A DNA stretch of 10,618 nucleotides from assembly GCA_003648395.1 (NCBI GenBank), contig QMPB01000097.1, positions 1 through 10,618 on the forward strand, in the 5' to 3' direction. Each line of letters begins with the position of its first letter. The first letter of the stretch is position 1. Positions 1-7,097 of the stretch are shown here, piece after piece. Below the pieces are notes generated by a model that saw only the letters and a program-made list of their open reading frames with translations, searched no databases and was not told the origin of the DNA. The position numbers and the translations under genes are program-made. This DNA comes from Bacteroidota bacterium (lineage in GTDB: Bacteria > Bacteroidota > Bacteroidia > Bacteroidales > UBA1556).

Positions 1-135
1 CATTACTTCATTGCTAAAGAAACTAATGCTAAAGCAGAAGCTCTTAATCAAAACTTACAACGTTTTATTAATGTCAATTATGGTACTAGAAATATTAAGT
101 TTTTCCTCTTTAGAGTGAAAATACATTTTGCTTAG
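1..135 (+). CDS. Insertion-sequence transposase, C-terminal end (partial at window edge)
   Basis: The first 44 codons are open from base 1 and end at TAG 133-135. The end of the protein contains NAKAEALNQNLQRF followed by NYGTRNIKFFLFRVKIHFA. This resembles, from memory, the C-terminus of DDE transposases of the ISL3/ISAon1 type in Bacteroidota, where an N-A-(K/E)-(A/S) catalytic-helix region is followed by a short 'FFLFR' tail. The catalytic core lies left of the window, so the family assignment is tentative. The gene reads rightward, and the right end of the element must lie between this stop codon and the truncated gene that begins near 245. Confidence 0.7.
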   Translation, partial: HYFIAKETNAKAEALNQNLQRFINVNYGTRNIKFFLFRVKIHFA

Positions 136-256
136 CGCATCAAAATAAGATTTAGCCAACAAATTAATGTAAGAAATACAAGAAAATTAATGTGGAAATA
201 TGAAACAAATTAATGTGTAATTTTGGCCTAGAAATTATAGCTGTTCACACTGGCAC
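136..256. mobile_element. Right end of the insertion sequence (non-coding terminal region)
   Basis: The stretch between the transposase stop and the interrupted AlbA_2 pseudogene has no ORF and carries three direct repeats. The exact IS boundary cannot be fixed without the left inverted repeat. The interrupted protein stops making family sense around 245-260, so the junction is probably there. Confidence 0.5.
161..216. repeat. Three direct repeats AAATTAATGT at 23-bp spacing
   Basis: The 10-mer AAATTAATGT occurs at 161-170, 184-193 and 207-216, with starts exactly 23 bp apart. The spacers are loosely similar, with a GAAATA core in the first two. Regular spacing of about two helical turns, next to a transposase gene at an IS end, suggests transposase-binding sites. 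They are too few and wrongly placed to be a replication-origin iteron array. Confidence 0.7.
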
Positions 257-1396
257 AATAACATCGATTATTGATTGTTTTACTTTATCATCAGCCTGGT
301 TACTAACTTGGTTACTTGCATTAGTACAATAATCCTCTATCTCTTTTATACTACTGAATATTAGATTATTATCCTGGTTACTTACCTGGTTACTAACTTG
401 GTAATCTTCTAAAGCATCATCTAAATAATCAGGGTGAGCAAATAATGTAGTAAGAAAGTAACTTTCATCATCCGTCTCAAATGAAGGATTAGGTGAACCA
501 TTAGCTTCTAAAGCATCATATATAGCAGGGAAACCGCCACCTCTACCTTCCGTTAACCCAAGTTCCTTAAGAAAATCACCTATTCGCCTATTGCGATACA
601 TTCTTGCATATATTCTTCTATTTATGCTTATTACTTTAGATGTAATAGGAGGCATTGGTCCAGGGTAACTAAGAATTGTAATTTTATCAGGCCATACTTG
701 TATTTCAATAGGTGATCCAATTTCATAGCTTTTATGGTAAACAGCATTTGAAATAGCCTCTTCCAATGCTTCAAAAGGAAAATTATAAAAACGATCTGCT
801 TTTGCTCTATCTGGATACTTTATTGTTTTCTCTGCCAAAATATTAGTTTTCAGAAACGCAAATACTTCTCTTAATTGGGTTTGTAATGGCCCTTTAAAAT
901 AATACTCGTTAAATGTATGACCATTAACAGTCTTATACCATACAAGTTCAATCCAAGCTCTTGAAAAGAATTTTTCAGGCTGCTTAGAAAAAAATAATAA
1001 ACCAACATTTACTGGAAATAAAAATTCATCAGGACCTTTTACAATATGCATTGCTCTACATAAATCAGTAAAAGATATCTTATGACTTTCTTTAAATAAA
1101 CTACTATTCACTTCTTGCAAATAAGCTTGAATATGCATTAAACTTAAATCACTAATATTAGATCGTTGATTTAACCTATCATCAAATGGGATTTTTGCAG
1201 TTAAATCAAATAACCGTTCTAAGTTACTACCCTTAGCAATAATACTACTTGAACCAATTCTAATATATGGATGTCTTTGCGATTTTTTACCTTGCGTACT
1301 TGGTGCTGTATATACTCTATGATCTCCTGCATAACACCATGAAACTACAATATTCTTCCCATCATAACTATAAGGCTGAATTTTTGGAAAATAATT
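245..1396 (-). pseudogene. Truncated Schlafen AlbA_2 / histidine-kinase-like ATPase protein (paralogue of 5482-6990)
   Basis: The frame is open on the minus strand from 1405 (TAA at 1406-1408) to TGA 245-247. It aligns without internal stops to the protein at 5482-6990, from its residue 91 (NYFPKIQPY) onward. Homology stops abruptly at 1396, so most of the AlbA_2 domain and any proper start are missing. An internal ATG at 1138 would give only the ATPase half. The GHKL-type motifs remain (EAISNAVYHKSY; EGRGGGFP). The C-terminal linker holds VSNQ repeats (12 bp units near 295-318 and 373-408). The winged-helix domain expected after it is absent, because the reading ends in VIVPV at the presumed IS junction. 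The gene is broken at both ends and probably non-functional. Automatic annotation may call it RecG-like, but no helicase motifs are present. Confidence 0.85.
295..408 (-). repeat. Two clusters of 12-bp in-frame repeats coding VSNQ
   Basis: The plus-strand unit CCTGGTTACTAA or a near variant recurs at 295-306 and 307-318, and again at 373-384, 385-396 and 397-408 (degenerate). Each copy encodes four residues (V-S-N-Q) in the linker after the ATPase domain, so gain or loss of a unit keeps the frame. Confidence 0.8.
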
Positions 1397-1624
1397 ACTC
1401 TCTTTTTACTATACCATATTAACAATCAAATAGCATAAAATTTCTTTATCTTTTTTAGTTTTACTTCATTTAAATTTTCTTCCGTAACTATAGGCTATGC
1501 AAGAAAATTAATATTCTTAAAACATAAAAAATATTTTGAAATTTATTATGCAATTCGATAATTAAAATGGTACTAAATCTTCAACATTTTGGATTTAGGA
1601 TTCCCATTTTTTCAGCTGTAAATT
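1397..1624. other. Non-coding gap with a degenerate copy of the MITE core
   Basis: No ORF of note is seen. Positions 1481-1510 (TCCGTAACTATAGGCTATGC and onward) match the reverse complement of 7938-7966 inside the inverted-repeat element: TCCGTA, then CT, then GGCTATGCAA, then AAATTA, with one base of length difference between them. The left side begins where the paralogue homology of the truncated gene stops (1396/1397), so an insertion or deletion involving this repeat may have removed that gene's 5' end. Confidence 0.4.
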
Positions 1625-2992
1625 TCAAGACCCTTTAGTTGTATTAATCTTCCAATAACCTCGTGTTCCTCCAATACGTTCTATTATATTCTTTTCTTTT
1701 AGCTTTATTATATGTCTATTAACAGCAGATTCATTTATGTCTAATATTGCTGATATTTCTTTATAGCTTACTTTATTATTATTTTTAATAATATTAAGAA
1801 TCTCTTTTTGTCTCTCTGTTAATTCGTCTATTACACCACCTATTACACCACCTATTACACCACCTATTACACCACTAGCGTCATCAACTTTATTATTTTC
1901 TGCATAGAGCTCCACTAATAAACCTCCATCTTTTTCAATAATATTAGGCTCTGGGAGTTCAGCTTCTTTACAAGAATTAATAATCTTCAAAACACCTCTT
2001 CCCCAAGTATCAATATAACCTGCTTTAAAACAAGCGTCAGCAATAATAGGGTTTCTTGGTCGTGAGTTGTGTTCTTCTTTGAGATTATCTATTGTAAGTC
2101 CCATAGGAAGTGCACCTTCATTCCAAATAGACAGCCTGTCATCAAAAACTCTCATTTGTACAGATGCGCCCATATAAACTCTATGAACTAGGGCATTAAG
2201 TAACATCTCTCGTAAGGCTTCCATTGGATATCCTCTTTTTTCAATACGCTTCATCCCCTCAAAACTTACTGGCCGAGTTAAGAATTTATGATTTAACTGA
2301 ATCTGAACTTCTTCAATCATATAAACCAAATTTCCTTCAACAACTTCTTGAAACTTTAGGTCTGAAGCATCTGTTCCAAATCGACCAATTTTTACTTGAA
2401 TATTAGGATAAAACTTATTGGGATCTTTACCAAACAATAAAAGTGCTGCTCTTTTGAGTTTATCTCCCTCTGTCAAACGAAGTTTATCAAGTATTTCTTT
2501 AGTGCTTAAGCCATCTGTATTGGGCAATCTACCTTTACCCTTACTTTCTTCTATAAATTTTGATATACTACTTATATCAATATCATCAATTGTTGCACCT
2601 TCTTCAACTACATCATCCCAAGTTTTTCCAGCTTTCTTAAGCAAAAACTCATTTAACTCAATACCTGTTAACTCTGTATTTGTACTACCTGTACGATAAT
2701 AATATCTACCACGAAGAGAAACAGGAACAGAATATGGATTTACCTTAATAGAAATATATTTATTGCCTTCCTTATCTTCTAATTGAACATCACAAATTAT
2801 TCCCATTGAATTGCGAATTTTATTGGGTATATCTTCCAATAACCGAGCATAATTTTCTAAATGAACAACATTGCCATCATCATCAATACCAATATAAATA
2901 ACGCCACCAATGGCATTAGCAAAGCCACATACCCATTTTAGATAATCATTGTGCCACGATTGTTTGTATTCTATGTTTTGTTGTTCTGCCAT
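1625..2992 (-). CDS. AlbA_2 / ATPase / winged-helix protein with GVIG-repeat linker
   Basis: Complete gene of 455 aa starting at ATG 2990-2992. Residues 5-115 form a Schlafen AlbA_2 domain (IEYKQSW, then GFANAIGGVIYIGIDDDG, and the YYYRTGSTN strand near 98). Residues 175-365 form the histidine-kinase-like ATPase module, with an N-box around E262, N266 and H270 (REMLLNALVHR) and a glycine box GRG at 331-333. Residues 374-388 are a four-residue repeat GVIG. Residues 391-449 are a winged-helix DNA-binding domain ending GGTRGYWKI. Proteins of this architecture are usually labelled 'RecG-like' or 'putative transcriptional regulator', but the sequence has no helicase motifs. Inference: a nucleotide-responsive DNA-binding regulator in the cytoplasm. 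It is not a close paralogue of the 245-1396 and 5482-6990 pair. It stands alone, with non-coding DNA on both sides. Confidence 0.9.
   Translation of the reverse strand: MAEQQNIEYKQSWHNDYLKWVCGFANAIGGVIYIGIDDDGNVVHLENYARLLEDIPNKIRNSMGIICDVQLEDKEGNKYISIKVNPYSVPVSLRGRYYYRTGSTNTELTGIELNEFLLKKAGKTWDDVVEEGATIDDIDISSISKFIEESKGKGRLPNTDGLSTKEILDKLRLTEGDKLKRAALLLFGKDPNKFYPNIQVKIGRFGTDASDLKFQEVVEGNLVYMIEEVQIQLNHKFLTRPVSFEGMKRIEKRGYPMEALREMLLNALVHRVYMGASVQMRVFDDRLSIWNEGALPMGLTIDNLKEEHNSRPRNPIIADACFKAGYIDTWGRGVLKIINSCKEAELPEPNIIEKDGGLLVELYAENNKVDDASGVIGGVIGGVIGGVIDELTERQKEILNIIKNNNKVSYKEISAILDINESAVNRHIIKLKEKNIIERIGGTRGYWKINTTKGS
1830..1876 (-). repeat. 12-bp tandem repeat coding GVIG
   Basis: On the plus strand ATTACACCACCT is present in three perfect consecutive copies (1830-1841, 1842-1853, 1854-1865), followed by an 11-base partial copy to 1876. 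It codes the GVIG linker between the ATPase and winged-helix domains. Confidence 0.9.
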
Positions 2993-3042
2993 ATTTATTA
3001 AAGCTATATTTTATTGTGATTTCTTATTATTAAGAAAGGTTT

Positions 3043-3050
3043 CAAATTTA
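3043..3050 (-). promoter_or_regulatory. Candidate -7 element (TAAATTTG) for the 1625-2992 gene
   Basis: Read on the minus strand this is TAAATTTG, a perfect match to the Bacteroidota TAnnTTTG element, and it lies 50 bp before the ATG. No clear TTTG -33 element was found at the usual distance, so this is a candidate only. Confidence 0.4.
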
Positions 3051-3138
3051 TTGAAAAAAGTAATACCTATTCTAATATCTTATCAATTACGTAAGACTAA
3101 TATCGAGGGCAAAAGTTCAATAAAATGCGACTAACTCA

Positions 3139-3163
3139 ATTGTGTTGATACTATCGACACAAT
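3139..3163. promoter_or_regulatory. 25-bp near-perfect palindrome (candidate operator)
   Basis: The left arm ATTGTGTTGAT (3139-3149) and right arm ATCGACACAAT (3153-3163) pair at 10 of 11 positions around a 3-base centre. The one mismatch would be a G-U pair in RNA. No T-run follows on either strand, so it is unlikely to be an intrinsic terminator. It lies about 150 bp upstream of the winged-helix protein gene (start 2992) and might be an operator, but nothing ties it to a particular regulator. Confidence 0.4.
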
Positions 3164-3282
3164 CTCAGAATCATTATGTTCTGTTTCAATATTTCTTAAT
3201 AACAACTGCAATTATATATACAATTTGACTTAATAATAGTGTAAATATAAAAATTAAAAGTTCTTTTGTTTGTATTTGTTAT

Positions 3283-4264
3283 TTACTTTATTTCAATAAG
3301 TTTAATAACAGACATATCATTATCAACTATCATTCTTAAAAACAGAACACCTGTTGTGTATCCATATTCTAAAGCTTTAAATTGATACTGATAAGAACCT
3401 GCATCTTGTTTTTCGTTAACTAATACAGCGATATTTTTACCAATTGACGAATATACTCCTAAAACAACTTTTGATGATTTGTTGAGTGTATATTTAATGT
3501 TTGTAGTATTCTTGAAAGGATTTGGATAAACACTTATCATTGTATTTTTCTTGAATCCTTTAATACCAATAGTGCTTGAGAAATTTGCAATTAAACTTCT
3601 ATCGCTATTTACTACAAAAGAATATAATGTATCTGTAGAAACAATATTTCCTCCATCTGTCCAATTATTAAAAACAAAGTTAGATGCAGCTGATGCAACA
3701 AGATTGCATATTTGACCTTGATTATAAGTGCCCCACACCTGTTACACTTCCTGCATTTGTTGGGTTTGTAGATGTGGAAATATTGAATTGCTCAATAAAA
3801 ACTATTTCTGATTGTTTAATAAAACAAGCGGTATTATTATTTTTACTCCATACTTCAAAAGTGTCAGGAGTATAAATATTTCCAAGACTTAATGAAGTAC
3901 CATTTCCTGTAAATATTCCTGAATATGCAATAGAATCTTTTGAAACCCAATAACTATCACTAACAATGCTATTTGTAATAATTATTTCACCAAGATTACT
4001 ATTTAATAAAACACCATTTGAAGGGTTGGTAATAATATTGACAATCTGTGGTAATGGATTTACAGTTAGGTTTAATGTATAATTACTATCACACCCACTA
4101 TTAGTGGAATAATTTGCGTAAAACTGTCCATTATTACTATAATAGTTTCCTTGCCAAAATATACTATCTCCAGAACATATTGAATTAAATTCAATGAATG
4201 AATATGAATCATTGATAAATAAATTAATAGTAATAATACTATCACTACTTGTAATTGCCTGCAT
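3283..4264 (-). pseudogene. C-terminal part of a type IX secretion (Por) surface protein, frameshifted
   Basis: There are two abutting minus-strand frames. The first (3722-4264) has adhesin-like repeats seen in large Bacteroidota surface proteins (ICSGDSIFWQGNYY, GCDSNYTLNLTVNPLP) and ends in TNPTNAGSVTGVG then HL-stop. The second (to TAA 3283-3285) resumes the same module as TYNQGQICNLVASAASNF, then NWTDGG, and SLIANF, resembling a divergent InlB-type B-repeat. It ends with a type A sorting domain (YPNPFKNTTNIKY, then VIKLIEIK). Removing one C from the CCCC run at 3731-3734 restores a continuous reading. The 5' end is also missing: an in-frame stop lies a few codons before the first ATG, and there is no signal peptide. 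This is therefore the tail of a once larger exported protein. A sequencing error could explain the frameshift but not the missing N-terminus. Confidence 0.85.
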
Positions 4265-4326
4265 ATCAATAATTTATGAAATCATAACAAACTATTATCT
4301 ACTAATACTAATTTAATAATTTTCAC

Positions 4327-4464
4327 TCATGCGTGCTTCGCAATATAGAGGCTATCTCTGTCAATCCCGATGGATATTGGAACTGGCGGAGAGGTCTGCT
4401 CGTTTAGCTGTTCGGTGTTGGTTTTTACGTTAATCATTCCTTGAGTTTTAAACGTTATTATCAT
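4327..4464 (-). CDS. Small GC-rich ORF of 45 aa, unknown
   Basis: ATG 4462-4464 shares its first base with the last base of the stop codon of the upstream gene (4464-4916), suggesting translational coupling. A second ATG at 4435-4437 would give 36 residues. The product contains NVKTNTEQLNEQTSPPVP, then ISIGIDRDSLYIAKHA. The segment 4327-4437 is clearly richer in G+C than everything around it (near half by eye). Either it is a recently acquired small gene, or it is a repeated non-coding element that happens to be open. I do not recognise a domain. The GC jump and the lack of a clear function make both readings possible. Confidence 0.35.
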   Translation of the reverse strand: MIITFKTQGMINVKTNTEQLNEQTSPPVPISIGIDRDSLYIAKHA

Positions 4465-4916
4465 TAAAATAAGTCTTCATTTTCAGGATGTTTCATTGCA
4501 TATACAACGCTATCAAAAACTCCTTGAACTGAACTGAAAATCTGATATTCTATGCCATATTTATTGTAGATAAAATATCCTTCTTTAATTTTAAGTGTGA
4601 CATTTATATTTACAAACACATTATTTCCCATTCCACCGTAAAAATGGTTGAATAATTTAATCCCTTCTTCTATATCATCATATTTAAATTTGTCCTGATG
4701 TTTCATTATTAAGTCTCCTATTAACAGGTAAATTTCTTCATCGATAAATACGTTAGTTTCATAACAAATTAGTTTCTCATTTTGAATAAGATACAACATA
4801 ATTCCACCTGTATTACCCATAGCACCTCCACCTGCTACTTCTGCATAAATAATATCTTTTGGAACTATAACATCAAGTATAGTTTTCGTTAATTTTATTG
4901 TTATAGGTTTGTTCAT
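4464..4916 (-). CDS. Conserved-looking hypothetical protein, 150 aa
   Basis: Complete frame with ATG at 4914-4916. The start lies 2 bases after the TAG (4919-4921) of the remnant frame upstream, typical of an operon. The product has no signal peptide or membrane segment, so it is probably cytoplasmic. It is mixed alpha/beta in appearance, with a glycine-rich segment EVAGGGAMGNTGGIMLYL around residues 26-43, a strand-helix stretch CYETNVFIDEEIYLLIGDL, and a second glycine patch HFYGGMGNNVFVN. I do not recognise the family. Size and acidic C-terminus (PENEDLF) would fit an immunity or small accessory protein, but nothing in the sequence proves this. Its former operon partners upstream are decayed, while this frame is intact. 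Confidence 0.7.
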   Translation of the reverse strand: MNKPITIKLTKTILDVIVPKDIIYAEVAGGGAMGNTGGIMLYLIQNEKLICYETNVFIDEEIYLLIGDLIMKHQDKFKYDDIEEGIKLFNHFYGGMGNNVFVNINVTLKIKEGYFIYNKYGIEYQIFSSVQGVFDSVVYAMKHPENEDLF

Positions 4917-4918
4917 TT

Positions 4919-5346
4919 CTAATTTTTCTTTAATTTTTTTTTCAGTTTGTTTGATTTATGTAAAACAAATATTTCAGGAAGACAGATATTATCTAAATCC
5001 AATGCTTTTCTAAAAAGTAGAGCAGTTTCTTCATCTTTAAATCCTGCAATACCATCTCTAGCAAATTAAACTGTGAAGCCACCTGAAACATTGCTCCTAC
5101 ATTTGCTTTGTCGTTATAAAAAGCTTTTACAACTCCTATTACTTCGCTTACTCTTAGTTTTCCTTTTGGAGTATTTAATGCTAAATATTGTTCTCGTAGT
5201 TTCCCCAATGTTGGAATCTACAATCTAACACAGCTATACGACTTACCATTAACCAATGAGGTCATTACACCATCTTCAATGGTAATATTGCTTTGTACTT
5301 GTTTATGGCTTTCTTCTTTGAAGCCTGTTATATTGTTGAACCACAT
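4919..5346 (-). pseudogene. Decayed gene: start MWFNNITGFKEES, nonsense codon, then frame break
   Basis: A good start (ATG 5344-5346; MWFNNITGFKEESHKQV) is followed after 42 codons by an in-frame TAG (5218-5220). The same frame then continues as IPTLGKLREQYLALN, and later NVGAMFQVASQFNLLEM to about 5053. From memory these words resemble a conserved uncharacterised bacterial family with the signature FQVASQFNLLEM, in which a glutamate (GAG) would be expected at the TAG. Past 5053 the frame loses sense. A different frame, open from about 5062 to TAG 4919-4921, reads DGIAGFKDEETALLFRKAL, and then LPEIFVLHKSNK, which looks like a genuine protein end. Either a deletion joined two parts or a frameshift occurred. 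A TTG-initiated piece at 4993-5208 is only a fragment of this and not a gene of its own. Confidence 0.65.
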
Positions 5347-5352
5347 TGGTAT

Positions 5353-5454
5353 TTATTTTCTATCGTTTGGCTCAAAACCTAAAAGCACTCTCCAACTACG
5401 TCCACCAAATGCATTTGATTCCATATCTTTATATTTGAGGTCATTAATAATTAT
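5353..5454 (-). pseudogene. C-terminal remnant of an unknown protein
   Basis: A stop-bounded frame (in-frame TAA at 5455-5457, ending TAA 5353-5355) reads INDLKYKDMESNAFGGRSW, then RVLLGFEPNDRK. The word choice looks like real protein rather than random AT-rich translation, and it ends 6 bases before the start of the next remnant gene, as in an operon. Only about 30 residues remain. The function is unknown. Confidence 0.4.
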
Positions 5455-5481
5455 TTAAAATATAATTTATAAAAAAATCTC

Positions 5482-6990
5482 TTAAATAAATTTTACATCT
5501 TTAATCCTCCAATAACCACTTTTGTCTGCCCCAACCCTCTCTAGCAAACCTCTTGTTTTAAGTTTCTTAATATTATTTTCAATAGCAGTTGTAGAAATTC
5601 CAATTCTCCTTGACAAGTCTACTATCGTAATATTATTATCTTTATTAATAAGTGATAAAATTTTATCTTCATTTACACCCAACTTTACACCCAACTTTAC
5701 ACCCAACTTATCATCTAATTTTTCATTTATCTTATCATCAGTTATTTCCTCAACCCTCTTAAGCAAAACCGCCAAGAAATACACATTTTGTTCATCAGTC
5801 TTAAATATAGGTTCTGGGGACGCATTTCTTTTCATTACTTTATAAATGGTTGGAAAACCTGTTCCTCTACCCTCTGTAAGATCCAATTCTTTTAAGAAAT
5901 CACCTATTCGTCTGTTACGATATTCTCTGGCAACAATTCTATGTTCTGTACTTAACATTTTAGCATTAACTGGTGGTATTGGTCCAGGAAAACTTAGAAA
6001 TTCTATTTTATCTGGCCATACTTGAACCTCAATAGGTGATCCTTTTTCGTAACTCTTATGATATACTGCGTTCACCAATACTTCCTCTATTGCCTCGTAA
6101 GGAAAATTAAAGAATCTCTCTGCCTCTGCTCTATCTGAATGCTTTATTACTTGTTCTCCTATAAAGTGACTCTTTATAAATGATAAAGTATCTCTTAATT
6201 GAATATGTAATGGTCCTTTAAAATAATATTCCTTAAACTTTCTACCTGATTCATCTTGATGCCATACTAATTCAATCCAAGGTCTAGAAAAGAACTTTTC
6301 TGGCTGCTTTGAAAAGAATAATAAACCAACATTTACTGGCATTAAAAACTCATCTGGTCCTTTAGCTATATTCATTGCTCTACAAAGGTCTTCAAATCCC
6401 ATTTTTAAGCTTTCTTCAAAAAGATCGCTTTTTACTTCATAGAGATATTCTCTTATTAAACCTAAATCAAAGTCTCTAATTGTAGCATTCTGATTAACTC
6501 TATCATCAAATGGGATTCTAGCCGTCAACTCATTCAATCTATCAAGATTACTACCCTTAGCAATAATACTACTTGAACCTATTCTAATATATGGATGTCG
6601 TTGCGACTTTTTACCTTGTGTACTTGGTGCTGTATATACTCTATGATCTCCTGCATAACACCATAAAACTACAATATTCTTCCCATCATAATTATAAGGC
6701 TGAATTTTTGGAAAATAATTTGGTGAAATTTGATGTGCTAGGTTTAATGTATCCTTCTGTATTTTGTCCAACTGATTTTGTTCTATACCTTGAGGTGGAA
6801 AAATAGGCATACCATCTTTCTCGTCAATTCCAATAACAATATAACCACCACCCCAATTATTAATATCATTTGCAAAAGCACACATAGTATGAACTATCTC
6901 TTCAGGATTCCATCCTTTCTTAAACTCAAGTCTCTCCCACTCAACTGAATTCCCGTGTATTAATTCTTTAATATTTACTGGTAATGCCAT
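5482..6990 (-). CDS. Schlafen AlbA_2 / ATPase / winged-helix protein with KLGV-repeat linker (full-length paralogue)
   Basis: I place the start at ATG 6988-6990 (MALPVNIKELIHGNS, 502 aa). A TTG five codons upstream (7003-7005) is also in frame, but related proteins start at this MALP sequence. Residues 15-150 form the AlbA_2 domain (VEWERLEFKKGWN, CAFANDINNWGGGYIVIGID, PYIRIGSSS). Residues 285-400 hold the histidine-kinase-like ATPase (N-box E303, N307, H311 in EEVLVNAVYHKSY; glycine box EGRGTGF at 373-379). Residues 428-439 are three KLGV units. Residues 441-495 are a winged helix (ITIVDLSRRIGISTTAIE, then SGYWRI). The role is inferred as an ATP-responsive DNA-binding regulator or defence-linked protein. 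Helicase motifs are absent despite frequent 'RecG-like' labels. It is the intact paralogue of the truncated gene at 245-1396. Confidence 0.9.
   Translation of the reverse strand: MALPVNIKELIHGNSVEWERLEFKKGWNPEEIVHTMCAFANDINNWGGGYIVIGIDEKDGMPIFPPQGIEQNQLDKIQKDTLNLAHQISPNYFPKIQPYNYDGKNIVVLWCYAGDHRVYTAPSTQGKKSQRHPYIRIGSSSIIAKGSNLDRLNELTARIPFDDRVNQNATIRDFDLGLIREYLYEVKSDLFEESLKMGFEDLCRAMNIAKGPDEFLMPVNVGLLFFSKQPEKFFSRPWIELVWHQDESGRKFKEYYFKGPLHIQLRDTLSFIKSHFIGEQVIKHSDRAEAERFFNFPYEAIEEVLVNAVYHKSYEKGSPIEVQVWPDKIEFLSFPGPIPPVNAKMLSTEHRIVAREYRNRRIGDFLKELDLTEGRGTGFPTIYKVMKRNASPEPIFKTDEQNVYFLAVLLKRVEEITDDKINEKLDDKLGVKLGVKLGVNEDKILSLINKDNNITIVDLSRRIGISTTAIENNIKKLKTRGLLERVGADKSGYWRIKDVKFI
5672..5707 (-). repeat. 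12-bp tandem repeat coding KLGV
   Basis: Three perfect copies of TTTACACCCAAC (plus strand) lie at 5672-5683, 5684-5695 and 5696-5707. They encode KLGV units in the linker before the winged-helix domain. Confidence 0.9.
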
Positions 6991-7097
6991 TTTTACAATA
7001 ATCAAAAATAATAATTCGCTTTATTCCTTTAATGCTATAAAAGTACTGTTTTTTACAACTGATTTTTCATTGAAATTACTTAAAAAAATTAGACCTA

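Larger units (their letters stand above)
2993..3282. other. Non-coding gap upstream of the 1625-2992 gene
   Basis: This AT-rich gap of about 290 bp holds the candidate -7 element and the palindrome at 3139-3163. No convincing gene was found on either strand. A plus-strand open frame at 2949-3134 starts inside the opposing gene and has no coding character. Confidence 0.6.

Noticed and set aside
161..216. Replication-origin iterons
   Set aside because: Only three copies, beside a transposase end, with no replication protein gene or DnaA boxes seen.
179..1513. 13-bp match CAAGAAAATTAAT at 179-191 and near 1500-1511
   Set aside because: Short and AT-rich; expected by chance in this composition and not extended on either side.
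1830..1876. CRISPR-like array
   Set aside because: Units are 12 bp, directly adjacent, coding and without spacers.
2224..2699. Plus-strand open frames at 2224-2406 and 2418-2699
   Set aside because: They lie opposite the clear AlbA_2/ATPase gene, have low-complexity serine/leucine translations and no start context.
1625..2992. ATP-dependent DNA helicase RecG
   Set aside because: Automatic labels for this architecture often say RecG, but no helicase Walker or DEAD-type motifs are present; the domains are AlbA_2, a GHKL-like ATPase and a winged helix.
3256..3266. Weak hairpin (AAAAG-TT-CTTTT) after the surface-protein remnant as a terminator
   Set aside because: Five AT-rich pairs with a two-base loop are too weak to support a terminator.
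4072..4269. Alternative minus-strand frame inside the surface-protein remnant
   Set aside because: Overlaps the in-family frame, and its translation is hydrophobic low-complexity with no family likeness.
5522..6806. Plus-strand open frames at 5522-5845 and 6591-6806
   Set aside because: Antisense shadows of the 5482-6990 gene; the first is the reverse reading of the KLGV repeat.
7003..7010. TATTTTTG as a -7 element for the 5482-6990 gene
   Set aside because: It matches the consensus but lies about 12 bp from the ATG, leaving almost no leader; likely chance in AT-rich DNA.
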